Source of the DNA: Avidesulfovibrio sp964369685
Lineage (GTDB): Bacteria; Desulfobacterota; Desulfovibrionia; Desulfovibrionales; Desulfovibrionaceae
Reading direction: 5' to 3'
DNA: 64,000 bases
Assembly: GCA_964369685.1 (NCBI GenBank)
Contig: CAYJFB010000001.1
Span: 62,001-126,000, forward strand
Shown here: positions 35,746 to 44,043 of the stretch, piece by piece
How the letters are laid out: each line of letters begins with the position of its first letter
How positions within the stretch are numbered: the first letter of the stretch is position 1
The notes under the pieces: generated by a model
Database searches by the model: none
What the model was told of the DNA's origin: nothing
Seen by the model: the letters and a program-made list of their open reading frames with translations, nothing else
Made by a program: the position numbers and the translations under genes

Positions 35746-36192
35746 TTATGCTGCGCCGGCTAAGATGCTTGCAACCCATTTTTCAATAGATCCTTTTTCA
35801 CTCTGCGGATCGCCGTCAATTTTTAATGTATCAATGACTGTTGCGCCCATTGCATCCAGTTTTTGCTCAATGGCATCAACAGCACCGCAATAATATGTAT
35901 ACGAGCTGTCACCACAACCAAAAACACCAACTTTCTTATTTTGTGCATTAATGTTGTCAAAGTCATCAAAGAGTGGAATAAAATCATCTTGTAATTCTAT
36001 TTCATCATCGCCCCATGTCGAACAACCAAACAAAATGAGATCATAATTGTCACAAAGTCCTGCCGCTGTTGCTTTGGCAGCATCAAGAATCGTCACGTTA
36101 AAATCGGCTTGCCCAAGCAGTGTGCCGGCCATGTCGGCAACAAATGCCGTATTTCCTGTCGTTGAACCGTATACAATCAGTGCTGATTTCAT
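35746..36192 (-). CDS. Flavodoxin
   Basis: A 148-residue FMN electron carrier that replaces ferredoxin when iron is scarce. The phosphate-binding loop YGSTTGNTA is near residue 8, the W-containing SCTWGDDEIELQDDF block near 60 and the GCGDSSYTYYCGAVD motif near 93, all typical of Desulfovibrio-type short-chain flavodoxin. ATG at 36192. A Fur-like box lies 41-62 bp upstream, consistent with iron control. It is downstream of the STAS/Cys-rich gene (90 bp), which has a similar box, so both may belong to the iron regulon. Confidence 0.94.
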   Translation of the reverse strand: MKSALIVYGSTTGNTAFVADMAGTLLGQADFNVTILDAAKATAAGLCDNYDLILFGCSTWGDDEIELQDDFIPLFDDFDNINAQNKKVGVFGCGDSSYTYYCGAVDAIEQKLDAMGATVIDTLKIDGDPQSEKGSIEKWVASILAGAA

Positions 36193-36232
36193 AAAAACTC
36201 CTTTTTATTGGTGAAAAATAGGGGAAAATTGT

Positions 36233-36254
36233 ATGATTTTGACTTGCATTATCA
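36233..36254 (-). promoter_or_regulatory. Fur-like box upstream of flavodoxin
   Basis: On the minus strand the site begins TGATAATGCAAGTC and ends AATCAT. It shares the pattern TGATAATGNAA with the box at 36809-36830 and resembles the GATAATGATAAT Fur consensus. It lies 41-62 bases before the flavodoxin ATG. Fur binding is inferred. Confidence 0.5.
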
Positions 36255-36281
36255 TTAAATCGGTAAAAAAACTTTCCAACT

Positions 36282-36677
36282 TTAATCATGGGCGTGTTTG
36301 TGTTTGCCGCCACAACGACCGCCACAGGTACAAGTGACGCATTTTCCACAGCATTGATGACTCTTTTTTTTCTCAGTTTGCTTTGCCATGACCAGTACGC
36401 GGCAACCGCTCGGAGCCATCGCAAAAGCGTGTTCTCCTTTAAAATAGAGTGCTGACGGCGTCATTGTTGTTGAGGCAAAAGAGGTTTTCAATCGATTGAG
36501 TCCTGCCGAAGAAAGTGATCGCAGTTCACGAGTGTTTATAAAAATTTTACCTGAAGGAACATATTGTGCCAAAATCGTATCCACTAATTGCTGCGCCGCG
36601 TAAGGATCAAAGCAACCTTGGAGGTTGATGTGTAAATTCTTATGATTGTGACGATAGGTGAGTTGAAAAGCATTCAT
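36282..36677 (-). CDS. STAS-like protein with Cys/His-rich metal-binding tail
   Basis: A 131-residue protein. The first 100 residues look like a STAS (anti-sigma-factor-antagonist) domain: a strand/helix pattern with IFINTRELRSLSSAGLNRL where STAS proteins have their conserved Ser/Gly loop. The last 25 residues add six Cys (CCGKCVTCTC then GGRC) and a His-rich end HKHAH, a combination suited to bind metal. It has AAGGAG before the ATG and a Fur-like box 132-153 bases upstream. The likely theme is iron or metal homeostasis alongside flavodoxin; exact function unknown. Confidence 0.72.
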   Translation of the reverse strand: MNAFQLTYRHNHKNLHINLQGCFDPYAAQQLVDTILAQYVPSGKIFINTRELRSLSSAGLNRLKTSFASTTMTPSALYFKGEHAFAMAPSGCRVLVMAKQTEKKKSHQCCGKCVTCTCGGRCGGKHKHAHD

Positions 36678-37074
36678 AGAACGTTCTCCTTGGCAGTCTT
36701 CTTGAACATGGTGTGGAGCCTGTTTTTATAACTGAAAGAGATGGTAAGATAAAAACAGTCATTTTTTGTCAAAAATTGGTGCGATGATTTTTTATACCGA
36801 ATAAAATAATGAAAGTCAATTTCATTATCATGATTTTTTTGTAAAGAACGCAAAAAAATACAATGACTCTTTATACTGTTTCCGGAGAGCAATATCTTCG
36901 TGTTTTATCGGGAGATATTTATTGTGCGATATTGTTAAAGCCGTAAATAGCGCATGACTCGACACAAAACAAAAAACATGAATTCAAAAGCAGCCCCTAA
37001 AGAAAGCTTTGGAGCAACCGATATACATCATATGCTCAAAAGAGTTTATATAGACCTCATCAGGGTGAAAGGGT
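36678..37074. other. Intergenic region, long leader with Fur-like box
   Basis: About 400 AT-rich bases between the divergent STAS-like and zinc-ribbon genes. It contains the Fur-like box at 36809-36830. A 72-codon minus-strand frame across it has no ribosome site or recognisable sequence. Confidence 0.4.
36809..36830 (-). promoter_or_regulatory. Fur-like box upstream of the STAS/Cys-rich gene
   Basis: The plus strand contains AATGAAAGTCAATTTCATT (36808-36826), an AATGAAA/TTTCATT dyad; the minus strand starts TGATAATGAAATTG. This is close to the Fur consensus. It lies 132-153 bases from the ATG, so the promoter would give a long leader. Confidence 0.5.
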
Positions 37075-37494
37075 ATGTTGGATTATTATCAATTTAAAGA
37101 GATTCATAAGTTGTATTGTAGCGGGTTGATTGAAGAAGCCCGTTGCAAACTGGCGGAAATGCAGAACCGTTATATTGCCGCTTGTGATGAAAACATCATG
37201 TTGAGAAAGCAACTTCAAGACTTGGAAGACACCCTTTTCTTTGCAAAAAATCTTTTTTTTGATGGCCTGTTTTATTGGCTCATGACGGGCACACTCAAGC
37301 AAGGGCCTTTTTGTCAGGCGTGTTATGATCGTGAAGGGGCGCTTTTGCGTGTTGAAACCTCTGAAGAAAAAAAGTGGTTTTGTTCGGCCTGCGGTAAACA
37401 TTATGCACAACAATCTCTGTCAACGGCTGTTAAACAAGAAAAACAACAAAAACAGGCAATTATTATTCCTTTTTCAAAAGCAAAAGACAATTGA
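37075..37494 (+). CDS. Coiled-coil zinc-ribbon protein
   Basis: A 139-residue protein. Residues about 10-60 form a charged amphipathic helix likely to coil. A zinc ribbon follows with CxxC at CQAC (about 83) and CSAC (about 103), then a Lys/Gln-rich tail. It resembles small zinc-ribbon proteins common in Desulfovibrio genomes near phage or DNA-binding genes, but no named family is claimed. ATG at 37075, with GGGTGAAAGGG upstream as a possible site. Confidence 0.7.
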   Translation: MLDYYQFKEIHKLYCSGLIEEARCKLAEMQNRYIAACDENIMLRKQLQDLEDTLFFAKNLFFDGLFYWLMTGTLKQGPFCQACYDREGALLRVETSEEKKWFCSACGKHYAQQSLSTAVKQEKQQKQAIIIPFSKAKDN

Positions 37495-37719
37495 ACCATT
37501 GCATGTGTATTTTTTTTGTTATGTCGAATATTCGTTGAGAGTCAATTTTTATAAAGTGTTTCAATGTGTTACATTGAGGTGCTTTTTTTTGACAGCAGAA
37601 AAAATATCTTTTGGCTATGTGTTGTAAATTTTTTTATGTTTATTGCTTTATGATTTGTTTATTCAGTATCGTGCAGTAGTGTAAACATGCGCTTGAGCAT
37701 TTCAAAAAAACAAAACGTT
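37495..37719. other. Intergenic, nothing recognised
   Basis: AT-rich sequence after the zinc-ribbon gene with no ORF, hairpin or RNA gene that I could support. Confidence 0.35.
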
Positions 37720-38020
37720 CAGAGATGACGGTGCGCAGTGTGGGTTTTAAAAAAAAGCCGCTGACCCAATAGGGGGGATACCCCGTTTTTTTTAAAACAC
37801 ACACCGCGCCCACAAAGGGAAGGGCCGCCCGGAAAAAAAGAGNNNNNNNNNNGGGTTGTCATTTTAAAAAAAAAAATTCGTTCAGATATCGGGGGCCGCT
37901 GTGGGGCTTCAAAAAAACGGCTGTCCACCATGGCGGGGGCCGCCGCCTTTATTTTCAAGCCACACACGGCGACCAGAAGGGAAGGCGCAGCCGGTAAAAG
38001 CTGAGAGTTCTCTTAAAAAA
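37720..38020. other. Low-quality region around a scaffold gap
   Basis: A run of ten N (37843-37852) lies amid repeats of one degraded theme (GTGTGG, then TTTTAAAAAAAA, then GCCGCTG) in both orientations. Homopolymer lengths vary and G/C runs are unusual for the window. This pattern is typical of unreliable contig ends. No gene is called here. Confidence 0.6.
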
Positions 38021-38028
38021 AACGACAA

Positions 38029-38376
38029 TTAGTAGCGTTTTTTGGGTTTGATACGTGCAGCTTTGCCTTTAAGGTTGCGGAGGTAGTAGAGGCGGCTGCG
38101 ACGCACGCGACCTTCTGTAACCAATTCCATATGATCAATAAAAGGCGAGTGTAACGGGAAAACGCGTTCAACGCCTACGCCGTCAGAAATTTTACGCACG
38201 GTAACAGTGGCATCAGTGGTGCCTCTGTTAATCCGAATGACAGCACCCTGAAAAATCTGGATGCGTTCTTTTTCGCCTTCAACAATACGCAAATGCACTT
38301 TGATGGTGTCTCCCGATTTAAAAGCGGGAATGTCCATGCGCATGTGTTCGCGTTCAATTTTTTTAATAATATCCAT
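38029..38376 (-). CDS. rplS: Ribosomal protein L19
   Basis: The 115-residue large-subunit protein bL19 at the 30S-50S interface. FKSGDTIKVHLRIVEGEKER, RIQIFQGAVI, GVGVERVFPLHSP and the basic tail RRSRLYYLRNLKGKAARI are canonical. GGAG precedes the ATG. It lies 160 bp past trmD on the same strand, the standard trmD-rplS order. Confidence 0.98.
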   Translation of the reverse strand: MDIIKKIEREHMRMDIPAFKSGDTIKVHLRIVEGEKERIQIFQGAVIRINRGTTDATVTVRKISDGVGVERVFPLHSPFIDHMELVTEGRVRRSRLYYLRNLKGKAARIKPKKRY

Positions 38377-38535
38377 AAAAAAAGGCTCCTTTGCGGGTCA
38401 AGAATCCCAAAGCGTTGCGGCAAGGCCGTTATGAGGCACCCTGAACAGGCAAGGTGCCAAAAGTCACAAAGTCATACGCCGCAAGGCGGCGTGGGTTTTC
38501 CGAAGCAAATCGGAAACATAGGTAAAAAAATCGAT

Positions 38536-39945
38536 TCAGCAAACATCTTCATGTCTTGACACATCAATTCCCGAAGCCTCTGAGAGGTCACAGTCTCCAA
38601 GTAGACGATCAAACAGAATAGCAGCCGCTCCACGCACAGGCAAATGATTGTAGTCACTCGACCAACGTATCGGTCGCAGAACACCGTCACACATATCCAG
38701 CACTTCTTGAGCAAGGCCGTGCCCCGTTCCAAACAACAAAAGTACAGGACGCACCGACAACCATTGCCGAACTTGCCCCATACTCAGCATTACACCATGC
38801 GGTTCGCGGGCACTGGTCGCAAGAAGCAGCGGAGGTTCGCCACACAGCCGAGTGACAGTTTCAACAGCATCTTGAATACTGTCGGCTTTATGAACCAATG
38901 CAAGGGCTTCGGCTCTGTCGGGATTGCTGCGCGCACCGGCACCGATTGTCCAGTGTTGAAGCAGTGTATCCAGGATTTGTTGCTGGTCGTTCAGCGGCGT
39001 CACAACATGCATACCGGCAAGTCCGTATGTGCGTGAACTTCTGGCTATATCGTGAATGTCAAGGTTTGTCAAAGAGGTTGCGCCAGATTTTTTTTTATCA
39101 ATCATTACGGGGTAATGTATTAAAGCACAATGTAAATTTTTACCAAGCCGACGAGCCGTTTGTTGTAGGCTGTATTCTCGAAGAATTTCAATATCTTGGT
39201 GGTTCAGTGGTGCTTCAGGCAAAAGATCGGGGCGTCGTTCTAGGGTTGTCACCAGGGATTGTGTGCGGCGCCATGCGGCAATGCGCTGATGATCGCCACT
39301 ACGCAGAATTTCAGGAACACAATATCCGTCATACGCTTCGGGGCGCGTATAGTGTGGATATTCCAACAAACCGTCTGAAAAACTTTCATCAACACCCGAC
39401 GCCTCTTTGCCCATAAAACCGGGCACCAGCCGTGTCACCGCCTCGATGATCATCATGGCTGCGGCCTCTCCGCCATTCAATACCGCATTGCCGACATTCA
39501 CCGCTTCAATCGGAAAGCATTCTGTCAGACGCGCGTCAATGCCTTCATAGCGTCCGCAGATGAGCGTAAACGATGAATCTTTTGCCAATTCACGCGCCAT
39601 AGATTGAGAAAAGGGTTTTCCCGAAGCAGAAAGCATGATCATGCGTGGTGTTTTTGGTGCAGATTTTGTTCGTGTTGCGTGTGTTTGGCCGGGTATAGAT
39701 TCAGTCGATGTTGTTTGTTGTTGTATGTCGTGTAACGTTTTCACCAACGGATCAAGCATCATCACCATGCCCGGACCGCCGCCATAAGGGCGATCATCTA
39801 CTGTATGGTGTGCGTCAAGCGCGTGTTCTCTGGGGTTGATGCATGAAACACACAACAGACCGTTGTCTATAGCGCGTTTCATCAGTGCGGTTTCCAACGG
39901 TGACGTAAACCATTCGGGAAATAACGTAACAATATTTATATGCAA
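38536..39945 (-). CDS. trmD: TrmD tRNA (guanine-N1)-methyltransferase fused to a second RNA-methyltransferase domain
   Basis: A 469-residue fusion. The first 250 residues are TrmD, which methylates G37 of tRNA: HINIVTLFPEWF, the trefoil-knot SAM-site segments ICGRYEGIDAR and NGGEAAAM, and DGLLEYPHYTRP. A Gln/Thr/Ser/Pro-rich insertion (about residues 80-105) splits the N-terminal domain. From about 275 to the end is a second SPOUT-like domain (ALIHYPVMIDKKKSG to LFGTGHGL) of the Methyltrn_RNA_4 type, as seen in Desulfovibrio TrmD. The start is probably the TTG at 39945, with GGGAG 11 bases upstream; nearby TTGs at 39954 and 39978 are in frame. rimM and rpsP, usually upstream, are absent here. 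Confidence 0.92.
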   Translation of the reverse strand: MHINIVTLFPEWFTSPLETALMKRAIDNGLLCVSCINPREHALDAHHTVDDRPYGGGPGMVMMLDPLVKTLHDIQQQTTSTESIPGQTHATRTKSAPKTPRMIMLSASGKPFSQSMARELAKDSSFTLICGRYEGIDARLTECFPIEAVNVGNAVLNGGEAAAMMIIEAVTRLVPGFMGKEASGVDESFSDGLLEYPHYTRPEAYDGYCVPEILRSGDHQRIAAWRRTQSLVTTLERRPDLLPEAPLNHQDIEILREYSLQQTARRLGKNLHCALIHYPVMIDKKKSGATSLTNLDIHDIARSSRTYGLAGMHVVTPLNDQQQILDTLLQHWTIGAGARSNPDRAEALALVHKADSIQDAVETVTRLCGEPPLLLATSAREPHGVMLSMGQVRQWLSVRPVLLLFGTGHGLAQEVLDMCDGVLRPIRWSSDYNHLPVRGAAAILFDRLLGDCDLSEASGIDVSRHEDVC

Positions 39946-40186
39946 CGACTTCAAAGCTCCCTTGCGCAGAAAAAACAATAAGAAATATTTTCCCCTGTCA
40001 TGTACAGGGCGTCAGTATGCGGATAGATTCAAATATTGCAAGCATTATTTTTATATCGGCGCAGATAAATAAAATTTTTTTGTAGATAGCAAAAAAACTT
40101 TTTTACGGCTCTCGCTTGCTTTTTCTGGGCTCCCTGTCTGTAAAGACAAAACACACTTGTATCGCAAAGGAAGGCGTGTAAAAACT

Positions 40187-40215
40187 TTGACAGAATAGAC
40201 TGTTCGGTGTAAGAA
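40187..40215 (+). promoter_or_regulatory. Candidate sigma-70 promoter of carB
   Basis: TTGACA at 40187-40192, a 17-base spacer ending TTCGGTG, and TAAGAA at 40210-40215. The spacer end matches the rplM promoter candidate. The carB ATG is 39 bases downstream. Confidence 0.45.
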
Positions 40216-40253
40216 AAACCATTCAGTCAACCACAATTTTTGGAGAGCTTTTC

Positions 40254-43200
40254 ATGCCGAAGCGCACAGATATACGGAAAATCATGGTAATAGGTTCCGG
40301 CCCCATTATTATTGGCCAGGCCTGTGAATTTGACTACTCGGGAACACAGGGAGTCAAAGCTCTGAAGGAAGAAGGCTATGAAGTGGTGTTGGTCAATTCC
40401 AACCCCGCAACCATCATGACCGATCCAACCCTTGCCGATCGTACGTATATAGAACCCATAGAACCCGAAACTGTGGCTGCCATTGTTCGTAAAGAACGCC
40501 CCTGCGCATTGTTGCCGACATTGGGCGGACAAACAGGTCTGAATACGGCATTGGAACTTGCCAAATCCGGCGTTCTTGAAGAATGTGGTACGGAACTTAT
40601 TGGAGCACGGGCCGACTCTATCGAAAAAGCCGAAAGCCGTGAATTGTTCCGCGAAGCCATGACAAATATTGGTTTGAATGTGCCGGCCAGCTGGATTATC
40701 CGCTCTATGGAAGAATTGCGTGCCGAAGTCTGTCATATGACCTTCCCCGTAATCATTCGCCCCGCATTCACCTTGGGTGGCACAGGCGGTGGTATCGCTT
40801 ACAACATGGAAGATCTGGAAACGATTGTGGCAGACGGTCTTGCAGCCAGTCCCGTGCATGAAGTCATGGTTGAACAATCGGTGCTCGGTTGGAAAGAATT
40901 TGAAATGGAAGTGGTGCGTGACAAGGTTGGTAATGCTGTCATTGTTTGTTCCATTGAAAATATTGATCCCATGGGCGTGCACACGGGCGACTCTATTACA
41001 GTGGCTCCCGCACAAACCTTGACCGACCGTGAATATCAAATGATGCGCGATGCATCTATCGCCATCATGCGTGAAATCGGTGTAGAAACAGGCGGATCAA
41101 ATGTTCAATTCGGTATCAACCCCGCCAATGGCGACATGGTGATTATTGAAATGAATCCGCGTGTTTCGCGCTCGTCGGCGCTCGCTTCAAAGGCGACAGG
41201 CTTTCCTATTGCACGTATTGCCGCAAAATTGGCTGTCGGCTATACCTTAGATGAACTGCGTAACGACATCACACGTAAAACTTCCGCATCCTTTGAACCG
41301 TCCATTGACTACTGTGTGGTCAAAATCCCTCGCTTCAATTTTGAAAAATTCCCCGGATCCAAAGATGAACTGACCACCGCCATGAAAAGTGTCGGCGAAA
41401 CCATGGCCATCGGGCGGACTTTCAAAGAAGCCCTGCAAAAAGGCATGCGTTCATTGGAAATCGGCGCGACAGGTCTCGGAACCACTTTTCGTGCGCAAAT
41501 TAAAGAACGCGCCGAAATCAATCCTAAATTGCGCAAACCCAATTCTCGTCGTCTTTTTGCTGTGCGTGACGCTTTGCTTGCCGGCTATACGCTTGAAGAA
41601 CTCTTTGAACTCACACACATCGATCCGTGGTTCTTGCGACAAATCAAAGAAATTATCGATGCCGAAAGCAAAGTTCGTGACTTTGCACTGGCAAATGACA
41701 CCACGCCGACCAATCCCGATGTGGCAATGATCTTGCGTTCTGCCAAAGAAATGGGCTTCTCCGATCGACAATTGGCTGAAATGTGGCGTCGTCCCGAATC
41801 TGATATTCGTGCTTTGCGCAAAGCCACAGGCGTTATGCCGACATATGGTCTTGTCGATACTTGTGCAGCTGAATTTGAAGCGTTTACACCCTATTTTTAT
41901 TCAACTTACGAAACGCTTTCGGAAGTGACGCCTCAAGATAAAAAGAAAGTCATTATCCTTGGCGGGGGGCCCAACCGTATCGGGCAAGGTATTGAATTTG
42001 ACTATTGTTGTTGTCACGCTTCCTACGCTCTGAAAGATGAAGGCGTACAAGCCATCATGGTCAACTCAAATCCCGAAACCGTCTCTACAGACTATGACAC
42101 CTCCGATCGCCTCTACTTCGAGCCGCTAACCTTTGAAGACGTCATGCACATCGTCGAATTGGAACAACCGGACGGGGTGATTGTGCAGTTTGGCGGGCAA
42201 ACACCGCTCAATTTGGCGGTGCCGTTGATGCGAGCCGGCGTGCCTATCTTGGGAACCAGTCCCGATGCCATTGACCGTGCCGAAGATCGCGAACGCTTCC
42301 AAGCCTTGCTTCGTAAACTGAATCTTTTGCAACCCGCCAACGGCACGGCACGATCCTTTGACGAAGCGCGTCAAGCCGCAACTCGGATAGGTTATCCTGT
42401 TATGGTGCGTCCGAGCTATGTGCTTGGAGGACGTGCCATGGAAATTGTTTACGATGACGAACAACTCGCGACATATTTTCAACAACATGTCGGGAATACC
42501 CAACTTGAACACCCCTTGCTGATTGACAAGTTCTTGGAAAACGCCATCGAAGTGGATGTGGACGCCTTGGCAGACGGTACTGACGTTTATGTGGCAGGCA
42601 TCATGGAACATATCGAAGAAGCCGGTATTCATTCCGGCGACTCTTCTTGTACTTTGCCGCCGTATTCTTTGCCGCATGATCTGATCACCGAAATTGAACG
42701 TCAAACATGCGCCTTGGCGCTGGAGTTGCGCGTTGTCGGTCTTATGAATATCCAGTTCGCCATTCAAGACGGCATCATCTATTTGCTTGAAGTGAATCCG
42801 CGTGCCTCACGGACAGCCCCGTTTGTTTCTAAAGCAACAGGTGTGCCGTTGCCGCGCTTGGCAACCCAAGTGATGCTCGGCAAAACACTCAAAGAACTCA
42901 ACCCCGAAGGCATGAGACGTTCAGGATATATGGCGATCAAAGAAGCGGTTTTTCCGTTCCGTCGTTTCCCCGGCGTTGATATTTTGCTTGGCCCTGAAAT
43001 GCGTTCTACAGGCGAAGTTATGGGCATCGCCCCGACATTCGAAGAAGCTTTTCTGAAAGGACAACTCGGTGCAGGACAACGTTTGCCCAAAACAGGCCGT
43101 GTGTTTATCTCTGTCAATAATCGAGACAAAGACGATGCGGTGGAACTTGCAAAACTCCTTGTCAGTCTCGGTTTTGAAATATTGGCTACGGCAGGCACCG

Positions 43201-43493
43201 CCAAACACTTTGCAGACTATGGTATCGAAGCAACACGCGTCCTCAAAGTCTATGAAGGGCGTCCTAATATTGTCGATCTGATCAAAAACAATGAAGTCGC
43301 CATGGTGATCAATACCGCCTCAGGTAAAGATACTGCCAACGATTCTAAAGCTATCCGCCAAGCAACCCTGCAATATGGCCTGCCATACTCGACAACCCTG
43401 TCGGGTGCGAGAGCCATCGTGCGCGCTATCGCTGCCGCGCATGGCAAAAACACCGTCTCTGTCGCTGCCTTGCAAGATTATTATGCACAATAG
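40254..43493 (+). CDS. carB: Carbamoyl-phosphate synthase large subunit
   Basis: The 1079-residue CarB makes carbamoyl phosphate for arginine and pyrimidines. Two homologous ATP-grasp halves are seen (VIIRPAFTLGGTGGGIAYN near 165-182 and VMVRPSYVLGGRAMEIVY near 715-732). Oligomerisation and allosteric domains lie between and after, ending with the MGS-type domain (ILATAGTAKHFADYGIE). Full length with GGAGAG before the ATG. carA is not adjacent, and the gene is followed by palindromic copy 5 and, 550 bp on, by purF. Confidence 0.98.
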   Translation: MPKRTDIRKIMVIGSGPIIIGQACEFDYSGTQGVKALKEEGYEVVLVNSNPATIMTDPTLADRTYIEPIEPETVAAIVRKERPCALLPTLGGQTGLNTALELAKSGVLEECGTELIGARADSIEKAESRELFREAMTNIGLNVPASWIIRSMEELRAEVCHMTFPVIIRPAFTLGGTGGGIAYNMEDLETIVADGLAASPVHEVMVEQSVLGWKEFEMEVVRDKVGNAVIVCSIENIDPMGVHTGDSITVAPAQTLTDREYQMMRDASIAIMREIGVETGGSNVQFGINPANGDMVIIEMNPRVSRSSALASKATGFPIARIAAKLAVGYTLDELRNDITRKTSASFEPSIDYCVVKIPRFNFEKFPGSKDELTTAMKSVGETMAIGRTFKEALQKGMRSLEIGATGLGTTFRAQIKERAEINPKLRKPNSRRLFAVRDALLAGYTLEELFELTHIDPWFLRQIKEIIDAESKVRDFALANDTTPTNPDVAMILRSAKEMGFSDRQLAEMWRRPESDIRALRKATGVMPTYGLVDTCAAEFEAFTPYFYSTYETLSEVTPQDKKKVIILGGGPNRIGQGIEFDYCCCHASYALKDEGVQAIMVNSNPETVSTDYDTSDRLYFEPLTFEDVMHIVELEQPDGVIVQFGGQTPLNLAVPLMRAGVPILGTSPDAIDRAEDRERFQALLRKLNLLQPANGTARSFDEARQAATRIGYPVMVRPSYVLGGRAMEIVYDDEQLATYFQQHVGNTQLEHPLLIDKFLENAIEVDVDALADGTDVYVAGIMEHIEEAGIHSGDSSCTLPPYSLPHDLITEIERQTCALALELRVVGLMNIQFAIQDGIIYLLEVNPRASRTAPFVSKATGVPLPRLATQVMLGKTLKELNPEGMRRSGYMAIKEAVFPFRRFPGVDILLGPEMRSTGEVMGIAPTFEEAFLKGQLGAGQRLPKTGRVFISVNNRDKDDAVELAKLLVSLGFEILATAGTAKHFADYGIEATRVLKVYEGRPNIVDLIKNNEVAMVINTASGKDTANDSKAIRQATLQYGLPYSTTLSGARAIVRAIAAAHGKNTVSVAALQDYYAQ

Positions 43494-43509
43494 TGTTCAT
43501 GTTTTTTTT

Positions 43510-43624
43510 CTGGGGGAAATCATTTCCCCCAGACCCCCTTGTCGCCGCGGGGCATGGTGATGAAGGCGGATGACGGCACTGCTTCGCATTGTTCGTCATC
43601 CGCCTTCATCACCATGCCCCGCGG
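43510..43624 (+). repeat. Composite palindromic element, copy 5
   Basis: Module A (43510-43532: CTGGGGGAAAT/ATTTCCCCCAG), linker ACCCCCTTGTCG, then module B with perfect 30-base arms (43545-43574 and 43595-43624). The base is CCGCGG and the 20-base apex is GGCACTGCTTCGCATTGTTC. It lies 17 bases past the carB stop. Copy 6, inverted, lies 290 bases downstream. Confidence 0.85.
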
Positions 43625-43916
43625 TGTCAAATGGCTCTGAAAGCTTTTGATATAATTGCATTATTTTTTTTGATTCTTTGAATTGTGTCGTTTTGTTTCC
43701 ACATGCCGTTTAGATGTGTATATACATTCAGACGTGACTTCGTACAAGATTTTCAACATACACATTGTACAGTCATCCCTTTAGGCGTTTACAATATGTG
43801 TAAATGTTCTATATTTTTCATATGAAATATATATAAGGTATATCCATGAACACACCGTAGATATTCTTTTTAAATAATGGACTTTTTGGATACAATGCAA
43901 TCAGAGCGACTTGACA
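43625..43916. other. AT-rich spacer between inverted element copies
   Basis: About 290 bases bounded by copies 5 and 6 that probably hold the purF promoter. No gene is supported; only a trivial four-codon frame follows a ribosome-site-like AAGG. Confidence 0.4.
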
Positions 43917-44022
43917 CCGCGGCAGATAAAACGCGCGGCACGCTCAGTGCAAAGCAGTGACGTGCCGCGTGTTTTCATCTGCCGCGGCGACAAGGGGGTC
44001 TGGGGGAAATTATTTCCCCCAG
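43917..44022 (-). repeat. Composite palindromic element, copy 6 (inverted, in purF leader)
   Basis: Module B arms at 43917-43942 and 43961-43987 (26 vs 27 bases, one indel and few mismatches) with base CCGCGGC and apex CTCAGTGCAAAGCAGTGA; then linker CAAGGGGGT and module A at 44000-44022. The A module ends 21 bases before the purF ATG, so if transcribed it lies in the 5' leader. Confidence 0.82.
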
Positions 44023-44043
44023 AAAAAAAAAGGAGTAAAGCCT

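Noticed and set aside
37719..37967. A frame across the scaffold gap
   Set aside because: Spans ten N and low-quality sequence; not a gene.
40227..41039. A 270-codon antisense frame overlapping carB
   Set aside because: Overlaps the conserved carB start and has a His/Phe/Cys-rich composition typical of shadow frames.
43957..44043. N-terminal extension of purF through the palindromic element
   Set aside because: PurF requires Cys next to the initiator Met; the ATG at 44044 supplies it with a ribosome site.
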